Origin: Sphagnum compactum
Lineage: Eukaryota > Bryophyta > Sphagnopsida > Sphagnales
Direction of reading: 5' to 3'
Assembly (NCBI GenBank): GCA_965153455.1
Contig: OZ234502.1
Coordinates: forward strand, 12,865,495-12,929,494
Length of the DNA: 64,000 bases
The position numbers and the translations under genes are program-made. Below, one piece after another: positions 9,608-23,686 of this stretch (position 1 is its first letter; the number at the start of each line of letters is the position of its first letter). Under the pieces are notes generated by a model, which ran no database searches, was not told the DNA's origin, and worked only from the letters and a program-made list of their open reading frames with translations.

Positions 9608-11448
9608 AACCCCTAAACACAAAGTCACTAATTTTTGGCCCATACCATATTTTATATTAAAATTTGATATTAGTCTTTTTCTTAAAAAGAGATTGAAGGA
9701 AATGGGATTTCACAACCCCATTTTGCATATCTCAAAATTCAATTTTATTTGAATTTTTGTATAGATTGATGTAAATGTTACACAAATAGTTGCAAAAACT
9801 AATGAAAATTATGCCACAACATGTTCCATATGGCAACTCTTGTGTGAAGATGAATTGAGAGCATGATCTATGCAATGTGAATATATAGGGATATACTGAA
9901 ATTCCTCATGACTCACAAATATAAACTACAATTCAACCTTTCTTCCTTGTGGGTTGGTATGAACCATGACCGTTATAAGGCAATCGACATATGATTGAAA
10001 TTAATGGTTTGTACTTGACAAGGATGAAACATTTTTAATGAGTTCATTAAGCAAAATTATGAACTATGTTTTTGAAATATATATGTCGGATATGGTAAAC
10101 ATGCCCATCATTGAACACAAGCCAATAACTGAACATTATATATATATTTGTTTTTTTCCTAATGTTCTTCATGGTTATGGGTGGGTCAAGTGAAGATTTC
10201 TACTATTTCTTTGACTTTCAAAGGCAATTAAATGATCAAGAAAAAAACATGAAGAAATGAACATGTCCAAATAACAAAATGTTTCAAAACAATGTATTAG
10301 ATTTCATATACTTCTAGATTTTTCTTTTTTTCATTTTTGGTCCGTTTTGAGTGATACAAAAAGATATGGGTGTGCCAACTTGACCTTTACAACCCTTTTT
10401 TGGACTCTAGAAGCAACCAAGTTATATCTAAGGATATTGAGCTTCAAACACCTACCTTGCCAAACTAAACACCTATTGTATTAAATTGAATACTTCTTCC
10501 AAACCCCATATGTTTCTCATTTTTTTGGGTTCATTTTGAATGATTTTTAAGGTGACAAATGTCCCTAGTGGAGGTTCACAACATCTCTTTGAACTTTAAA
10601 ATCAACTAAACCATATTCAAGGATGTTAAGTTCATCGAGAAATTTAGTGTTCAAACACTCACTTATATATCATCATATTGCCAGATTGGGGCATTTGTTA
10701 TGGAAATAGATGTTCACCCACCTTTAAAAGTTGGGAATCAAGTTGTGCATGCTAATAGACGCAAAGCAAAACTATGTGTGGAATTGAAGATAAAAAACTC
10801 ATAATGAAAAGGAGTTGCCACTCTTGGCTTTGAAGGTGAAAAATAAAAGCAAGAATAGATTGTAGAACAATCAACTATCTCTTATGAATGTTGTATTATG
10901 AAAGGATGAGGATGGTTATAATTTGCATACTAGGTCGAAAGATCACATTTGTTTTACAAGCAACAACACTTTTGCATGGTTAAGAACACATTATGGTAGT
11001 GATTCATTATATTAACTTATTATTACCAAATATTTCACTTATTATAAGTATTTGTTTATTTTCTAGTTGGGTGCCTATGTTATAAATGTCATCTTTTTCC
11101 AATCACAAAAGGGTAACAAGTTCCTAACTTAGCTAGAGGAGAGAAATGGAGCTAGATGCATAAAATAGTGCACAATATATGCAATTGCATGGTGGGACAA
11201 CAAAGAAATGTTGTCCTCTTTATAAATGCCAATTGATTCATTGGTCTCACCAAATTAGCTCTTGTGATTTGCTCTTGTGAGTAAATAGACACCGCTAACT
11301 ATTCTAGCTTTTAAAAATAGTCCAATGCAAATGCAATACTAGCATGTGAAAATTTGTTGTGCAAAGCTCATTTTAGACCAATTACTTGTTATCAAAATTT
11401 GAGATTAAAGAAATGGTGGGCATTAGCTACGTCTATTTGCATTTTGAG
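9608..11448. other. AT-rich intergenic DNA
   Basis: No gene is seen. The segment 10305-10670 holds two diverged units of a repeat with a period of about 190 bp that also occurs at 24.7-25.2 kb; the rest is plain AT-rich sequence. Confidence 0.65.
10305..10670 (+). repeat. Diverged ~190-bp repeat, two units
   Basis: Two units each carry a CAT-rich word block followed by a TTCATTTTGA-like block, a 'TTTGAACTyTA' block and an AAGGATrTTrAG block. The same order of blocks recurs in three units at 24695-25225. Divergence is high, so the family looks old. I do not recognise it. Confidence 0.5.
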
Positions 11449-11696
11449 ATAACCACATGAACTTGTGAATGTTGTATCATGCAAATGGACAAAAAGAAGG
11501 GGCAAGAAAACATTGACAACATGAGCTTTGAAGGTTAGGGTTTTATGGTTAGGGTTTTTGGGTATATACAACATAACCACATGAACTTGTGAATGTTGTA
11601 TTATGCAAATGGACAAAAAGAAGGGGCAAGAAAACATTGACAACATGAGCTTTGATGGTTAGGGTTTTATGGTTAGGGTTTTGGGGTATATACAAC
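11449..11696 (+). repeat. 124-bp tandem duplication
   Basis: Two nearly identical units start at 11449 and 11573. Each contains two GGTTAGGGTTTT motifs, close to the plant telomere word. The small reading frame on the minus strand across it only reflects the duplication. Confidence 0.9.
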
Positions 11697-12569
11697 TATT
11701 GACAAATGTGCAAGGTTTGGCACGAGATACCCAATTTCTAAGATGCCAAAATGTAGATGCACACTTGTCAAAAGTTACCAAATTTCTACAATGGCACAAG
11801 AGGGTAGGAAACAAGCTTCCTTTTGTCCATGGAATCTAAGGTGTAAATATAATCTAGTTTAATCACAATTAGGTTGCTTTGAGATTCAGCCCAGCACACA
11901 AAGTCCACTACTTAGAGTTGGCAAGAATTTTGATTTCTGCAACCATTTGCATGTTCTACATTCCATATCTCACCCAGGGATTTTTAAATAAATATATAAT
12001 ATAATATAATATAATATATAATATATAATAAATAAAAATCCAAGACAAGAATTTGGGAATTTGGACTATAATCACATTGACTGGTATTGGGCGGTTATTT
12101 GATTTTTTTTTATAACCTTCAGTTCTGGTTTTTCTGAAATTTAGAAATCAAAGAACCAGTTCTGTTCTGATGTTTTGAAATTCCTCAGAAATCAAAGTAC
12201 CTCTGGTTCTGGTTTTTTTTTAATAATTAAATTAATTTAATTTAAATAATTTTTTTAATTATAAAAAAAATTGCAATCAAAGAATCCACGGTTCTGGTTT
12301 TTTTTTTTCTCAACACTCTCAAAGAACGAGCACTTTGAACATGAAATAACCTGCAAATTTTTTTATTAAAAAAAATTATATTTGACTGATTTTTTAGATT
12401 GTTGAGAACCGCGGCTATGCATCAGCAATCAGTTGTTATTAGATTTCTTGAGACTCACGGTTATATATATATATATACACACTGTAAAGAACCACCCTTG
12501 ATACCCGTGTGTGTTATTTGATGCCATTTCTAATGACCACCCAACAACATTGGTACTGACTTTATTATT

Positions 12570-12895
12570 GGCCTTGCCTACTACCAAGGCCCTTAAGGAT
12601 ATTGTGTTCAGATTCATTATAGAGTATAGTAGCTAGCTTAAGGGACTTTTATAGGCCCCTTAGGTAATAATAATAGGTCTAATTTTTATTATATGAGGAT
12701 TTTTGAAAGATGATATTCTTCGCTTGTGTTGAAACTTGAGATTAGTTATAATAGAGTTATAATAATATCTTGAAGGATTTTGGTTTTGTTTTAGAGGATT
12801 TTTTGAAGATGGTATTTTTGGATGGTGAAATATTTTGAGTTTCCATAATTCTTCTTTTTTTGCCTTAAAATACTTTTTATTAATGTAAATGGCAA
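12570..12895 (+). repeat. Left copy of a 326-bp dispersed inverted repeat
   Basis: This segment matches the reverse complement of 24301-24625 along its whole length with moderate divergence. Both copies share the GGCCTTGCCTACTACCAAGG end and the TGTAAATGGCAA end. No protein is evident. It is probably an unclassified non-coding transposable element; no clear target duplication was found. Confidence 0.75.
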
Positions 12896-12933
12896 ATGAC
12901 CGAAAATTTGTCATAACAGGACAGCACGACTAG

Positions 12934-13126
12934 TTAACACTTTGTAAAGATTCGCGAAGTTAGTAGGGTTTAGGGTTTAGGGTTTAGGGTTTATCCATAT
13001 AAAAATAGAATCTCCATCTTGCCCTTGGAGGATTAACACTTTGTGAAGATTCATGAAGTTAGTAGGGTTTAGGGTTTAGGGTTTATCCATATAAAAATAG
13101 AATCTCCATCTTGCCCTTGGAGGATT
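12934..13126 (+). repeat. Interstitial telomeric repeats inside a ~99-bp tandem duplication
   Basis: Two units, starting at 12934 and 13033, each contain a run of the plant telomere word TTTAGGG: four copies around 12966-12993 and three around 13065-13085. The flanks on both sides are otherwise near-identical. This directly supports a plant genome with Arabidopsis-type telomeres. The arrangement fits insertion at a repaired break, followed by local duplication and change in repeat number. Confidence 0.9.
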
Positions 13127-14445
13127 GTTGAAATTGGGTTTTTATGTTATTTTATTTATTTTTTCAGGCTTTTTTTGAGGGGCTCAATCCGCCCAATCCA
13201 AAACAAGGAGGAAACCATACCTTGTCAAAGAAGAGCTTTGGAAACAAAGAGCTCCTACATAGACCCAATGGTTTTGGAGTGACATATGTTTGTAATTTTG
13301 AAGAGAACAATCAAGTTTCTTACAAGTCAAAAAACATGGCCTAGTCTATTTGTCATGTTTCTCTCCCATGTCAACTATGACATGTGATGAGGGTCCATGT
13401 CAAACCATGACACATGCCTCATGCTTATGTGTATAGTAATCATCTAGCTAAATATTCTGAATCTTGCAATGGCCCCACTTCTAGGATCCAAAATGTCCCA
13501 ATGTTTTTTGATGTTTCAAATAGTGTTTCCTCAGTTTGGTGTACACACTTTGTGTCAAAACTAGAAATACATATAGTATCCAAAGTAGTAACATGTAAAA
13601 TTTCATTCTCTTTGAATTATTTTTAAAATCACATGAAAATGACTTGGGCTTTCAAAATAAGATCAATTATATAATCTATGAATATGAATTTGATTCATAA
13701 TTGTGTCTTTACATAAACGTACATTAATAATTTTATAAATGTTTATTTAAAACACCCTATTTAACAACATAATATCATTTTTCATTAATTTAAAATTTTC
13801 ACTTTATTTTTGTGGAATGATAAAGACAACATTCAACTCAACTACATCTTTAATGGAAGAACATTTTACAACTTAAAAAATCATAATCATCCACATTACA
13901 ATAACATAATGAATTGTTAAATATTTTTGTATCGTTTAATATAAATTTTTTTACTTTATGACAAATTGAAATTTTTGATGTGGAGATTATTCATTATGGT
14001 GGTTTCTTTGTATGTGCAGAATTTCATGGACAAATTTCCCATTGAAAGTAGTATTTCTTAGTCCTTTTCTTACATTGTAATGTTTGTGACACATTATTGC
14101 AAATTTAAAATCTACTCAAATTGACAATTGAATTGTTGATATGTGCACCAATTTCACAACATTATGACAATTTAGGATGTTATCCACCTTTAATTGCCCA
14201 TTTCCATAAAAATAAACCTTTTCCAAATATTTTTAGAAACACATAAAAAATGTGTTGTAATGAAAAATGTCAAACTATGAATACTTTTTGTTTACATCAT
14301 ACCATGAAACACTTTCAAAATCCTTTTCTTCTCCACCACTGTCATACACCCTTCTATATATTTGCACTTGTTTTTTCATATCCACTTTCCACACCATTTT
14401 ATCTATTTATTTTATAAATTCTCCTTTTGATTTTTGGTTTCCTTG
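13127..14445. other. AT-rich intergenic DNA, nothing seen
   Basis: Only short, background-composition frames; no repeat or gene is supported. Confidence 0.6.
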
Positions 14446-14604
14446 CATTACAACAAAATGCGTCTCTATATGTCAAGTGATTTCATTGGATTTTGAATGA
14501 ATTCACTTGTCATCGTGAATAGAACCTAGTGGGGATAGTGAATTCATCAATGCACTTGGTCCACTCAATGAAGACTGATGAACTGCACTCACATTTTGTA
14601 ATAG
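14446..14604 (+). mobile_element. CACTA-like MITE, copy 1
   Basis: About 159 bp with terminal inverted repeats CATTACAACAAAATG and CATTTTGTAATAG. The inside matches the copies at 20523-20673 (inverted) and 62353-62498, sharing GAATGAATTCACT and the GATGAACTGCACTCACATTTTGTA end. The ends resemble the CACTACAA terminus of plant CACTA (En/Spm) transposons. It is non-coding, so it would depend on a transposase elsewhere. Confidence 0.7.
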
Positions 14605-17600
14605 TGTTCATAAGATTTGATTCCCCTTCCTCCTTCAATTATTTTTGTTGCAAGTTCTTGTTTCGGTTTATTGGGTGAAAGCACACTACAATGGTACATT
14701 TCAGGCAAGAAGATGTGTTTGTTTTTTAGTACATTTTATATTATTTTGTGGGTAGATTTTCTTTCATTTCATCTAACGTTTTCAAAAACATTGAAAATGC
14801 ATTTTTGACACAAATCCTCCCTCACAATTCTTGTTATCTTTCAAATGATAGTGTTTTTTCAAAAAACTTTTATGTATTCACACACACTTGCGCTTGTTTG
14901 ATTGAAAAATCTCATCCATATTTTTTTGTGAAATCAAATAAATGGAACTCTTGATATATAATTGAAATGGGACAATGAATTCATATGTAATATATGATTG
15001 AGTACTTCATCAAGTTTGGTAATCCTTTGAATGGTTTAAAAGTATATTTGCACTTTGTAGTATATCGATACGATTACAATTTTTTCACTAATATACTTTT
15101 CAATCATTTAATATCAATTTCAAAGTGGGATTTTTTTTACAATCTTATTCTTTGAGTTTTGAAGTACCTTATTCCAAGTATTATTTGCAAAAAAATGTTT
15201 CAATATTAGCTCGGTAGAAGTTCAAAAACATGTAGTTCAAGAAGTGGTATTTGTGACAACAATCTTGTGACCATTGTAGTGTGTTTTCACCTTGTTGGCT
15301 TTTGCTGTTTATTCTTGATTTTTGTTCATTGTATATAGTCCAAATCTTCATATAACCTTTCATTATTTCCCTTTGTTCTTTTGGAAAATATTTTATAACT
15401 CATGTTGGTGGTATTTCCATAGGCACCAAATAGTTTGTTTCGTTCAACTTTCATTTTCTTGAAAGATTGTTCATTTTGAAACGTTAATTGGTAGTATTCA
15501 AGTCTTTGTCTCTGATTTCTTTTGCCATTGCAAATTATGCATATGATTTAATCACCTCATCATCAATGTGTTCTTATTCCTTCATATACGAAAGAAGAGG
15601 TAAAGACATTTGAGATAAAAATGCATTTTGTATTGATCCATTGTTTATCCCTTCTTAGGTCCTATTCATCTTTAAGTTGTGGCCTAATTAGGTCTTTTGA
15701 CTTACAATCTATTGGAAGCTTTTCATCAATGTGTCCAATATGTTTTAAAGCCTTTTCCTTTGACTTTTCATTTTCATGAAGTGAAATATATTCCATGTTT
15801 TCAATGCATGGCCAACAACAATCATCTATCAATATGTAACAAATACTTAGTTTTTTTACCATTTCCAATGCCCGCCCATGAACTTGAGAAGATGGTCTAT
15901 ACAAAATGAAAGACTATTTAATTATGATTACATGGGCCAATAATTATAGTTGGCCAATTGAAAAAGTCATTTATTAATTTCTTACTATTGACATTCTAGG
16001 AGGGCCCTAGTAAAATGTGCACTTTTTGATGCCCCCAAGCAATTTTACAATCATTTTTTGCAAATTTACATCCAAAATATATAATACATGGGCATTTTAC
16101 TACTATTGTTGGGCATGCTTTAAAAACATGCCCAATGATAACCCTTTATCACTATTGAGCACATACGATGTAAAGTTTTAATTTCTTCCCCATCCCGGCC
16201 CGCCCATGAACTTGAAAATTTGGATTGTACAAAGTGAGAGACTATTTAACTTTCACCGTATAGGCAAATTGTTGTAGATTGCCAATGAAAAACAATCATT
16301 TATCATTGAAAAACAATCATTTGTTGCTCCATGTGGTCTTGCAAGGCATAATGAACATTTGCATTTTTACCAACCCAAAGAAAATTCATAGTGTTTTCCT
16401 ATAAATCTTCATTCAAAAAATACATCAAAGGTCAATTCATTACTACCAATGGGCATGTTTTAAGGCCCTTTTTTTAAGGGTTATATAACACAAGTAAAGA
16501 AGTTGGATTTTACTATTTTTAGTTAGCTTTAACTAGTTTTCACAAAGCGTAATATACACCATTAAAAGCATTTATGGATGTAAGCCCCTATAGCCAAGGC
16601 CTTCCGAAGTTCACACTCATAATGCCTTCAATCAAATGCCTTATTGTATATTTAACTATTCATGTATGTGTGCGACATGCATTTCGTTTTTCGAAACCTC
16701 CCCCTATCCACCCCCCCATTTTTGTTCCATTTTTTTACCATGGTATCCACTAGGTACCCATTGCGTGTTACAAAAATAATAACAGGAAGTAAATTTTATG
16801 TATGGCATATCCCACATCCTTACACTCTACTTGCCACATAATTTTCCTCATAGCCTTTGAAGCACATTACAAATCTATAAAATTCTTCGAAGGTAACATA
16901 TTCAAATTTTCTTGGATTTTGAATGTAAGTGGCCTTTACATGTGAACCATGGATTTGAAACTTAGTGATTTTAATCACAAAATTTTGCTCATGTATAAGA
17001 TGAATAAGTCCTAAACTTCCAAACATAAAAGTTGGATTTCTAATTGTCACTAAATCCTGGTGCACAATCATGTTTCTATAGTTAGCTACAAAGTTTGAGG
17101 CATAGTTGCAAGTGCATGGAAATCCATGTTGAAGAACTTACACTAGGGGCCACTAATACTAGTGGAATCTATTTGTGTTATGATGTTATGGTAGTCTACT
17201 AAGTTTAGGGGTGTTGAACTTGGAATATCACTTCAACATGTAGGAACATTCCATTGTGCAAGATTATGAAGGGTTAAGGATCTATGGGATATTATACCAA
17301 AAGGTTTGTGTTGTGAGCACACATTAAGCTAAAATTCAATCTTGACAAGAGAGAATTTAAAAACTTCAAATATTTATGGGATGGCGTCATGGCTAGGATC
17401 CCTATCCAATGGTGCATCGAGCTACATTTATCACAAATAAATACAAGAAATGAAGAATGGATTTGGGATCTTCTCTATAATAGGAAAATGTGATTCAATT
17501 TTGGGTTTTTGCACAACTATAAGATTTCATTCAAATTGTGAAATAAATTTGAATTCTTAAATATGATTTTATATTTTTGGTCAATGCCAACTCAACATTT

Positions 17601-20522
17601 TTAAGGAGGAGTTCGTAGGCAATTGGGTGTAAATGGGCTTTCCAATAGGATCAAAGTTGTCTTGATGAAGAAAGGCCTAATAAAACATAGTTTCCAACTC
17701 TACTATGGCCCTTTTGCAAGTTTAGGCGTCAATCCAAATTCATGTTACTAGAAGGATGGTACCATATTCATGCATTATACCTTTAGGAAAGGGTGAGAAT
17801 CGTTAAACAAAAGGAAAGGATTATCAATGCCCATTTCAATGAAGTGGCAAATGTTTAATTACATTCCCAAAGTAAATTGGAAAAACATATCACATAGTTA
17901 GCATGCAAAAAAGGATGCAAGTTTGATTTGGTCTATTTTACATAAAGTGGTGGTGGTCAATTCATGGAGAAGCAAGTTGAACAAGGATGTTGATCTTATT
18001 TGCATGCAATGCATCAAGGCATTGGTTGAATCCACCAAACACGTGTTCTTTAGATGTCCCCTAACATGTTTAACTTAGGCATGGGCAACACATATTATAC
18101 ATTCCTTGGCACATCCTCCTATTGCCTTGCCACCCAAGCATGCTCACAATATTCCATAATGCCTCTTTCATAAAGAAGTTGTTAAAGAAATTCTATAAAT
18201 TTTCCCCCATTTAGACATTGTTCAAAGGTATGGTGGTCTGAAAAAATACATTGAATGGAACAAAATGAAGCTATTTTTCAAATCTCTTTTCACATTAATT
18301 ACAAGTTAGGTGGTTGAATCTTGGAAGGGCTAATAGATTATGGAAAGTTTCATTGGAAATGTACACCACAATATATTGATAACTTGCACCATATTATGTT
18401 GTTGATAAACACATTGTTAAATTCAACAAACTTGGGTATCTTCACTTCTTTCTATGCTTGAGGGATGGGTTGAAAGTTAGTTGAAGTTATTAACTTTGTT
18501 AGTCATTTAGTGTTAATTGTGATGGTGTTCTTGTTGGGGGTTAGCTTCCTCCCCAAGTTTATGTGATTTTATTTTTGAATGCATTGGATCCATGTTGATT
18601 GTTCATTTTAGAAAAAAATTCATGTGCAACTTCTATTTCATATTTCTTCATTTTCATCTTTTCTTTCTTTCATTCTCCATTTTTGTACCTTTTTGTTTTG
18701 TCAATCTCCATTTTTGTCTTTTACGATAGCTAGAAAAATATAATGAAAGCATACAAAAGGTTGAGGACTTGGTTCCAAGTTTCTAGTTCGTACCTCTTGG
18801 CTTCAAACATTTTACGTGAACATCTTCAACTTTACAAAATAATTATTTGATGAGTAACATGATGCCAAATAATGGACCAAAAGTGCTCAATATTTCCCAT
18901 TATTGGCCCCAAGATTACTTGGCCTTGACTCATAGTCTCAAAAGACCTTGTAGTAGTGTTCAATTTTTGATTTATGATGGGTACAACCCTAGGTGGGGGA
19001 CATTCCCAAAATAAGGGGCCTAGGATGAGGCAATTTTGAACCCATCCTTGGGGAATTACTATACTTAAAAAAGCCAAATGGGTTTCATTTATTGTTGAAA
19101 AAATCCCCACATGCATTAGAAAACAACTTTAATAGGACCCCTTCCACCTAGGGCCACAATGAGCCTAGTAAGGAGAGTCACCATTCTATTAGGTGGTAAA
19201 AGGTCTACTAAGGCTTGTCCTAGAACATAACTAATGTTTTAAATCTATATATTAGTATATGTATTTGTTTGTTTGGATGTGACCACATTGTAACTCTCCC
19301 AACCCATGGGACCCCACATCATGTTTTTGGTATTGCTAGAACATCCTTGATGAGGTGATGTGCAAAAATTTTGTTTAAAATTTTTCAAACTAATAAAGCA
19401 AAAGTTATTGAATTTAGAAAAAAAATAATTATTTTTTCAAGAAAACTCTAAAAAAATTTAGTTCATGACACATTAGGTCATTCTTTGCAGTTCACAATCC
19501 CAAAATTCACAAAATTTTTTTTAAATCAAAAATTTATATTTGGTTCCATTAGCTAACCAAAAATATAGATTATTTAAATATTTAATTTGTTATCTTATTT
19601 ATCACCCAACTTGGTTAAATTTTCCCACGGACAATGGCCATTTTGCTTACATCACAAAATTGACCAAAAAAAAAAAAGCTACCCAAGAGAGGAGTACTTA
19701 AGTTTTTTCAATCAACCAAAGAAGATGAAAAGAAGTTCGGAAGTAACTACAAAATCTTAATTTTTTAACAATTTGAACAAATGACACAATTTCCTTTCAC
19801 ACATTGAAAAATTAGTGGGACCATGTGGAGTTGACAACCTCCCACCATAGGAATTGTGATTGTGCTAAACTAGTTTCCATAAAAAGGTATCACAATTGAC
19901 AACCATGTTTACCCCAAAGAAATTTATTATAAAAAAAAATTAAATCTTGAAAGAAATTTTAAGTGAATCTAACACCCTTAATTTGAATGCTTGAGATGTC
20001 TAGTTATCACAAAGAAATACCATAACTTGCAAAAAAAATTCAACAAGTTTGAAGTTAAGTAAAAAAGGTCATGAGTTTTCTTTTAATAGATTTGTGAATT
20101 CAGTAAAGTCAACATTCAATTGTTCCAACACCAATTGGAAGAGAGAAAAAATATTATCTATTAATTGGAATTAAGGTTTAGGGTACTTTAAGGTTGCAAG
20201 AAGGGGATGGATGATTATATACAAATAGGAAAAATGTTATAAAATTTTGTTGTTAGAGAACAACTTCTTGTGTTTATTGATTTTCCTTCAAGGGTTTGAT
20301 TTTATTGACTTTGCATATGTGTAGGATGTGGTATATAATCTTGGTTCAAATTGAAAACCAACTCATGGGCAACAATTGCAAACCTAGTTTTATTTTTTGG
20401 ACTATTTTTTAGAAAATGAATTCATTTTTTACATTTTAATTACATGATTTTATTAAAAGGTTCCATCACCTTTCATGATATTGTTTGCACCTACCATTCA
20501 AGGCAAAACCATTATCTAACAT
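14605..20522. other. AT-rich intergenic DNA
   Basis: No gene is supported. A diverged direct duplication of about 110 bp is visible at 15868-15975 and 16196-16310 (both begin CCCGCCCATGAACTTGA); nothing else stands out. Confidence 0.6.
15868..16310 (+). repeat. Diverged direct duplication (two ~110-bp copies)
   Basis: The copies at 15868-15975 and 16196-16310 share CCCGCCCATGAACTTGA and GAGACTATTTAA-like words, followed by a GGCCAAT/TGCCAAT stretch. They are separated by about 220 bp of unrelated sequence. Neither codes for a recognisable protein. Confidence 0.5.
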
Positions 20523-20673
20523 TACTACAAAATGTGGGTGCAATTCACTAGTCCCCGTTCTCTAGACCAATGAATTCATTGCTTCTTCACTGGTTCTTGT
20601 TCACTACAACCAGTGAATTCACTCAAAATCTAGTTAAATCACTTGGCGTACAGGGACACCTTTTGTTGTAGTG
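20523..20673 (-). mobile_element. CACTA-like MITE, copy 2 (inverted)
   Basis: Read on the minus strand it starts CACTACAACAAAAGGTG and ends CACCCACATTTTGTAGTA, so both ends show the CACTACAA-type terminus. It is 151 bp and aligns with copies 1 and 3 throughout. Of the three copies this one has the best-kept ends. Confidence 0.75.
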
Positions 20674-23450
20674 AAATGAATTTAAGATTTAAATTCAACA
20701 AACCATGGACATATTATAGTATAATAGTATAATAGAACCCATTTCAAATTTCAAATTACACTAGGTATTTGGTTTCAATAATCATCTAAATAAATGTTTG
20801 AATGGATTTTATACACTAACCCAACTCACAATGTTTGTCACCTTTCATTTCAAAATGATTGTTAAATTTTCAATTTCGCACATACTTATGGGCAATGCCT
20901 TGAAAAAATCCCATTTGTGAGATGAAAATTATTTAACTTTTCACATGACTCACAAACATAATCCAAATATGTGAAATCACATGTTAAAATAAATATTACA
21001 AATTTCATAAATATTTTAAAAGTTCAATTTTTAGAAATACATATTATATTTTTCAGTACACAATTACAACCATTGTTTTTGTACAAATATACTCAAACCC
21101 ACCATTGTATACATAGATTTTATTATTCTCTTCTATTGTTTGGGTTATGCTTTGCTATAATATGCAAAACCATTGTGAAACTTGTCAATATTAATATGGT
21201 TTGGGCTCAAAAGCATTCACCAAAAAAATACAATATGATTACATAAAGGGGGTGTGTTTTCACCCAACAAGGTATTTTAACCATTTGATATTCATAATGG
21301 AAATATATGATGTTCTATCTCAAGTCTCAAGTGGTTCCCATAACCTCCACAATGTTTTTTTTTTCCCCACCTTTTCCTAACACTTTAGCCCCTCCATCAA
21401 ACTTCCATAATCTTTAATAGCTTTTACAAATTTAAGGAAATTTATCTCTATATGTGATAATTACAAAAATATGATTATTCTTGGAATGTTTGCATCCATT
21501 GGTATTTTGGGGAATTTAAATCTAATCATTCATGAAATTCTAGACCCAAAACATATGTCAAGATCCAATTACCCTTTTTGCTTCAAAGTTGTCATGTTTT
21601 TCATAGCAGAAAAAGAATTCAAAGAAAAAAACCAACATTATGAGATAATAATAGACTAGCACAATTGGTCGAAAGATTTAGGGGGTCAGGCTTTGAAAGG
21701 GTTGAAAGGGTACTTATGTGTGTTGGTATGAAAGGCTCACCAAATCGTCCAAAAAGTGAAACCTAAAGCTTTTTAAGTTCTTGGGTCTAAAATACATAGC
21801 AACAATAAGTGCACATTTCACCATTGGGTACAATACTAATGCTTTTTTATTGAGTGACAATAACATGCCCAAGGTTGAAGGTAGGAGATGCCATAAGGTC
21901 CATTCACATTGAGGGTTAGAAGGTTATTTTTGTTCCATTTAACCCTCTCTTGGTGTGGGATGGTTGAAACGATTAAAATTTTGTGGAGTAAATTAACCTT
22001 CTACCTTTCACATAGAAGGGATTGATAAAATAAAATGATGGGGTGAGTTTAATCTTGCATTGAGCTATTCATACTGAAAGGGGCAAAATTAGACGATGAT
22101 CGATGGTTCTTGTGCTTGTTCAAACCTTAACTTTTCAAAGTTTGGGATGAGAGATAGCCTTTTAATGAAGTTCTTGGAAGCATGATTGGGACAATTGGAC
22201 CCCTTGCAATCCTAGGGATTAAACTAAACTATTTAGTTTAAAAAACAAGACTAGGAAATTGAAAGATATTATGTCACTTGTCAACTTATTTTGGGGATCA
22301 TTTGAATTCTTGGATATGAATGGGATAGAGTGGGGGACTAACTAGTATATTTTGTTTTTCTCATTCCATTTATATCCCCTTTGATGTGAATGAACTTTAT
22401 AAGGAGAAAGTTGAAGTCAAGTTGAATGGATTTGCTCTTAGGTATACTCCATGGGAGAATTGTCCACATTCGAAAAGTTTATTTGCCGAAAATTGATGTT
22501 AGTGACCCCTCTAGATTTGATCACTCCAAAGTCCACCATTCTCTTTTCATTTCAATGTGAGAATCATTCAATGGGTACATGAGGTCAATGGCCTTTCAAA
22601 GAAGCTAAGAGGCAAACAAGGGTGAACAACAACAGGTGCCAAGGCTCTCTCCCAAGTGTGCCTTTTGTTGTGGTTCTTAGTTCTTACCAAAAATGTAGGC
22701 TAAATGGTTTCTTTTTCAGTCCTGGGCACAACCCACCCACTCTTTTTTGGGTATTGGAGAAATCCATGAAGTCACCCCCCTGTTTGGGCCGCCTTTCGTT
22801 CCCTAAGTTCTAACCCCTCTTTCAATGGTATCCGTTGAGTAAGGAATTTTTTTTATTAAATCTGGGTATGAAATGATAAAACTCGGCATTTAATGCACAA
22901 AGTTCGAGAGGAACTATAGTACCTGTACAGGTAGGAGCAGTGCAAAATATATGTAGCAGCAGTGGAGGCGCTCAGGAAAAAAGGTGTACAAAAAAAAAGG
23001 TGAAACTCAGTTTATCACCAAAATTGATGGTTTTCTGTGAATGCTAAAGAGCATATCTGATTCTCCACCCCACACCGGCAAACGCCCCCTTTTCATTCAA
23101 TCTTGTTGATGGTCTATTTTGCAGTGGTCATTTTCACCCCTTTAAAAGCTTTTTTCTACTATGGATTTGGACTAGAGTGATTATTATTACTCGTCCAGAT
23201 GTAAAGACCAAAAAAAATGGTCTTTGAGTGTTTAAAGGGACTTTTATGACATTTGTGGGTGGGGAGAGTGATCGTTAGTTAAATGGTATTCTATTCTAAA
23301 ATAAAGGAGTTGTTTGCTGGTGTGGGGGTGGATGGAGACGCTCTAATGTTTTGTTTACGCATGTGTTTTTTTTAATCAATCTCTCACCCTGTTTATGACC
23401 AAACTCAGGGTTTCTGGTGCTTTGTTTTCCTTACTTTATGGATAACTCTA
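20674..23450. other. AT-rich intergenic DNA, nothing seen
   Basis: No gene, RNA or structured repeat could be supported. The 22.6-23.4 kb part is somewhat less AT-rich but has no reading frame of interest. Confidence 0.6.
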
Positions 23451-23686
23451 GGAAAATTTTAAATTCACACCTTTTTTGGTTAAATTCACACCCTTTCTTT
23501 GCGCGTCCAATTATATGCAGATTAAATTTGAGTGTGTCTGCCCCACCCCCCCCCTGTAAACAGTACACGCAACGCAATAGGAGATGGAGTTTGCGACGTG
23601 GCAAGAGCTGATCGAAGATCTCAGCAACAACTACGAACAGGAAGGGTGTGAATTTAACCAAAAAAGGTGTGAATTTAAAATTTTCC
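23451..23686 (+). mobile_element. hAT-like MITE with 8-bp target duplication
   Basis: A 236-bp element flanked by a perfect 8-bp duplication TAACTCTA (23443-23450 and 23687-23694). Its terminal inverted repeats are about 45 bp and almost perfect, beginning GGAAAATTTTAAATTCACAC. The 8-bp target duplication is typical of the hAT superfamily. The roughly 145-bp inside is richer in GC than its surroundings and includes a short open frame from 23584 that reads like coding sequence (MEFATWQELIEDLSNNYE). This may be captured host exon sequence. The near-identical ends imply a recent insertion. Confidence 0.85.
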
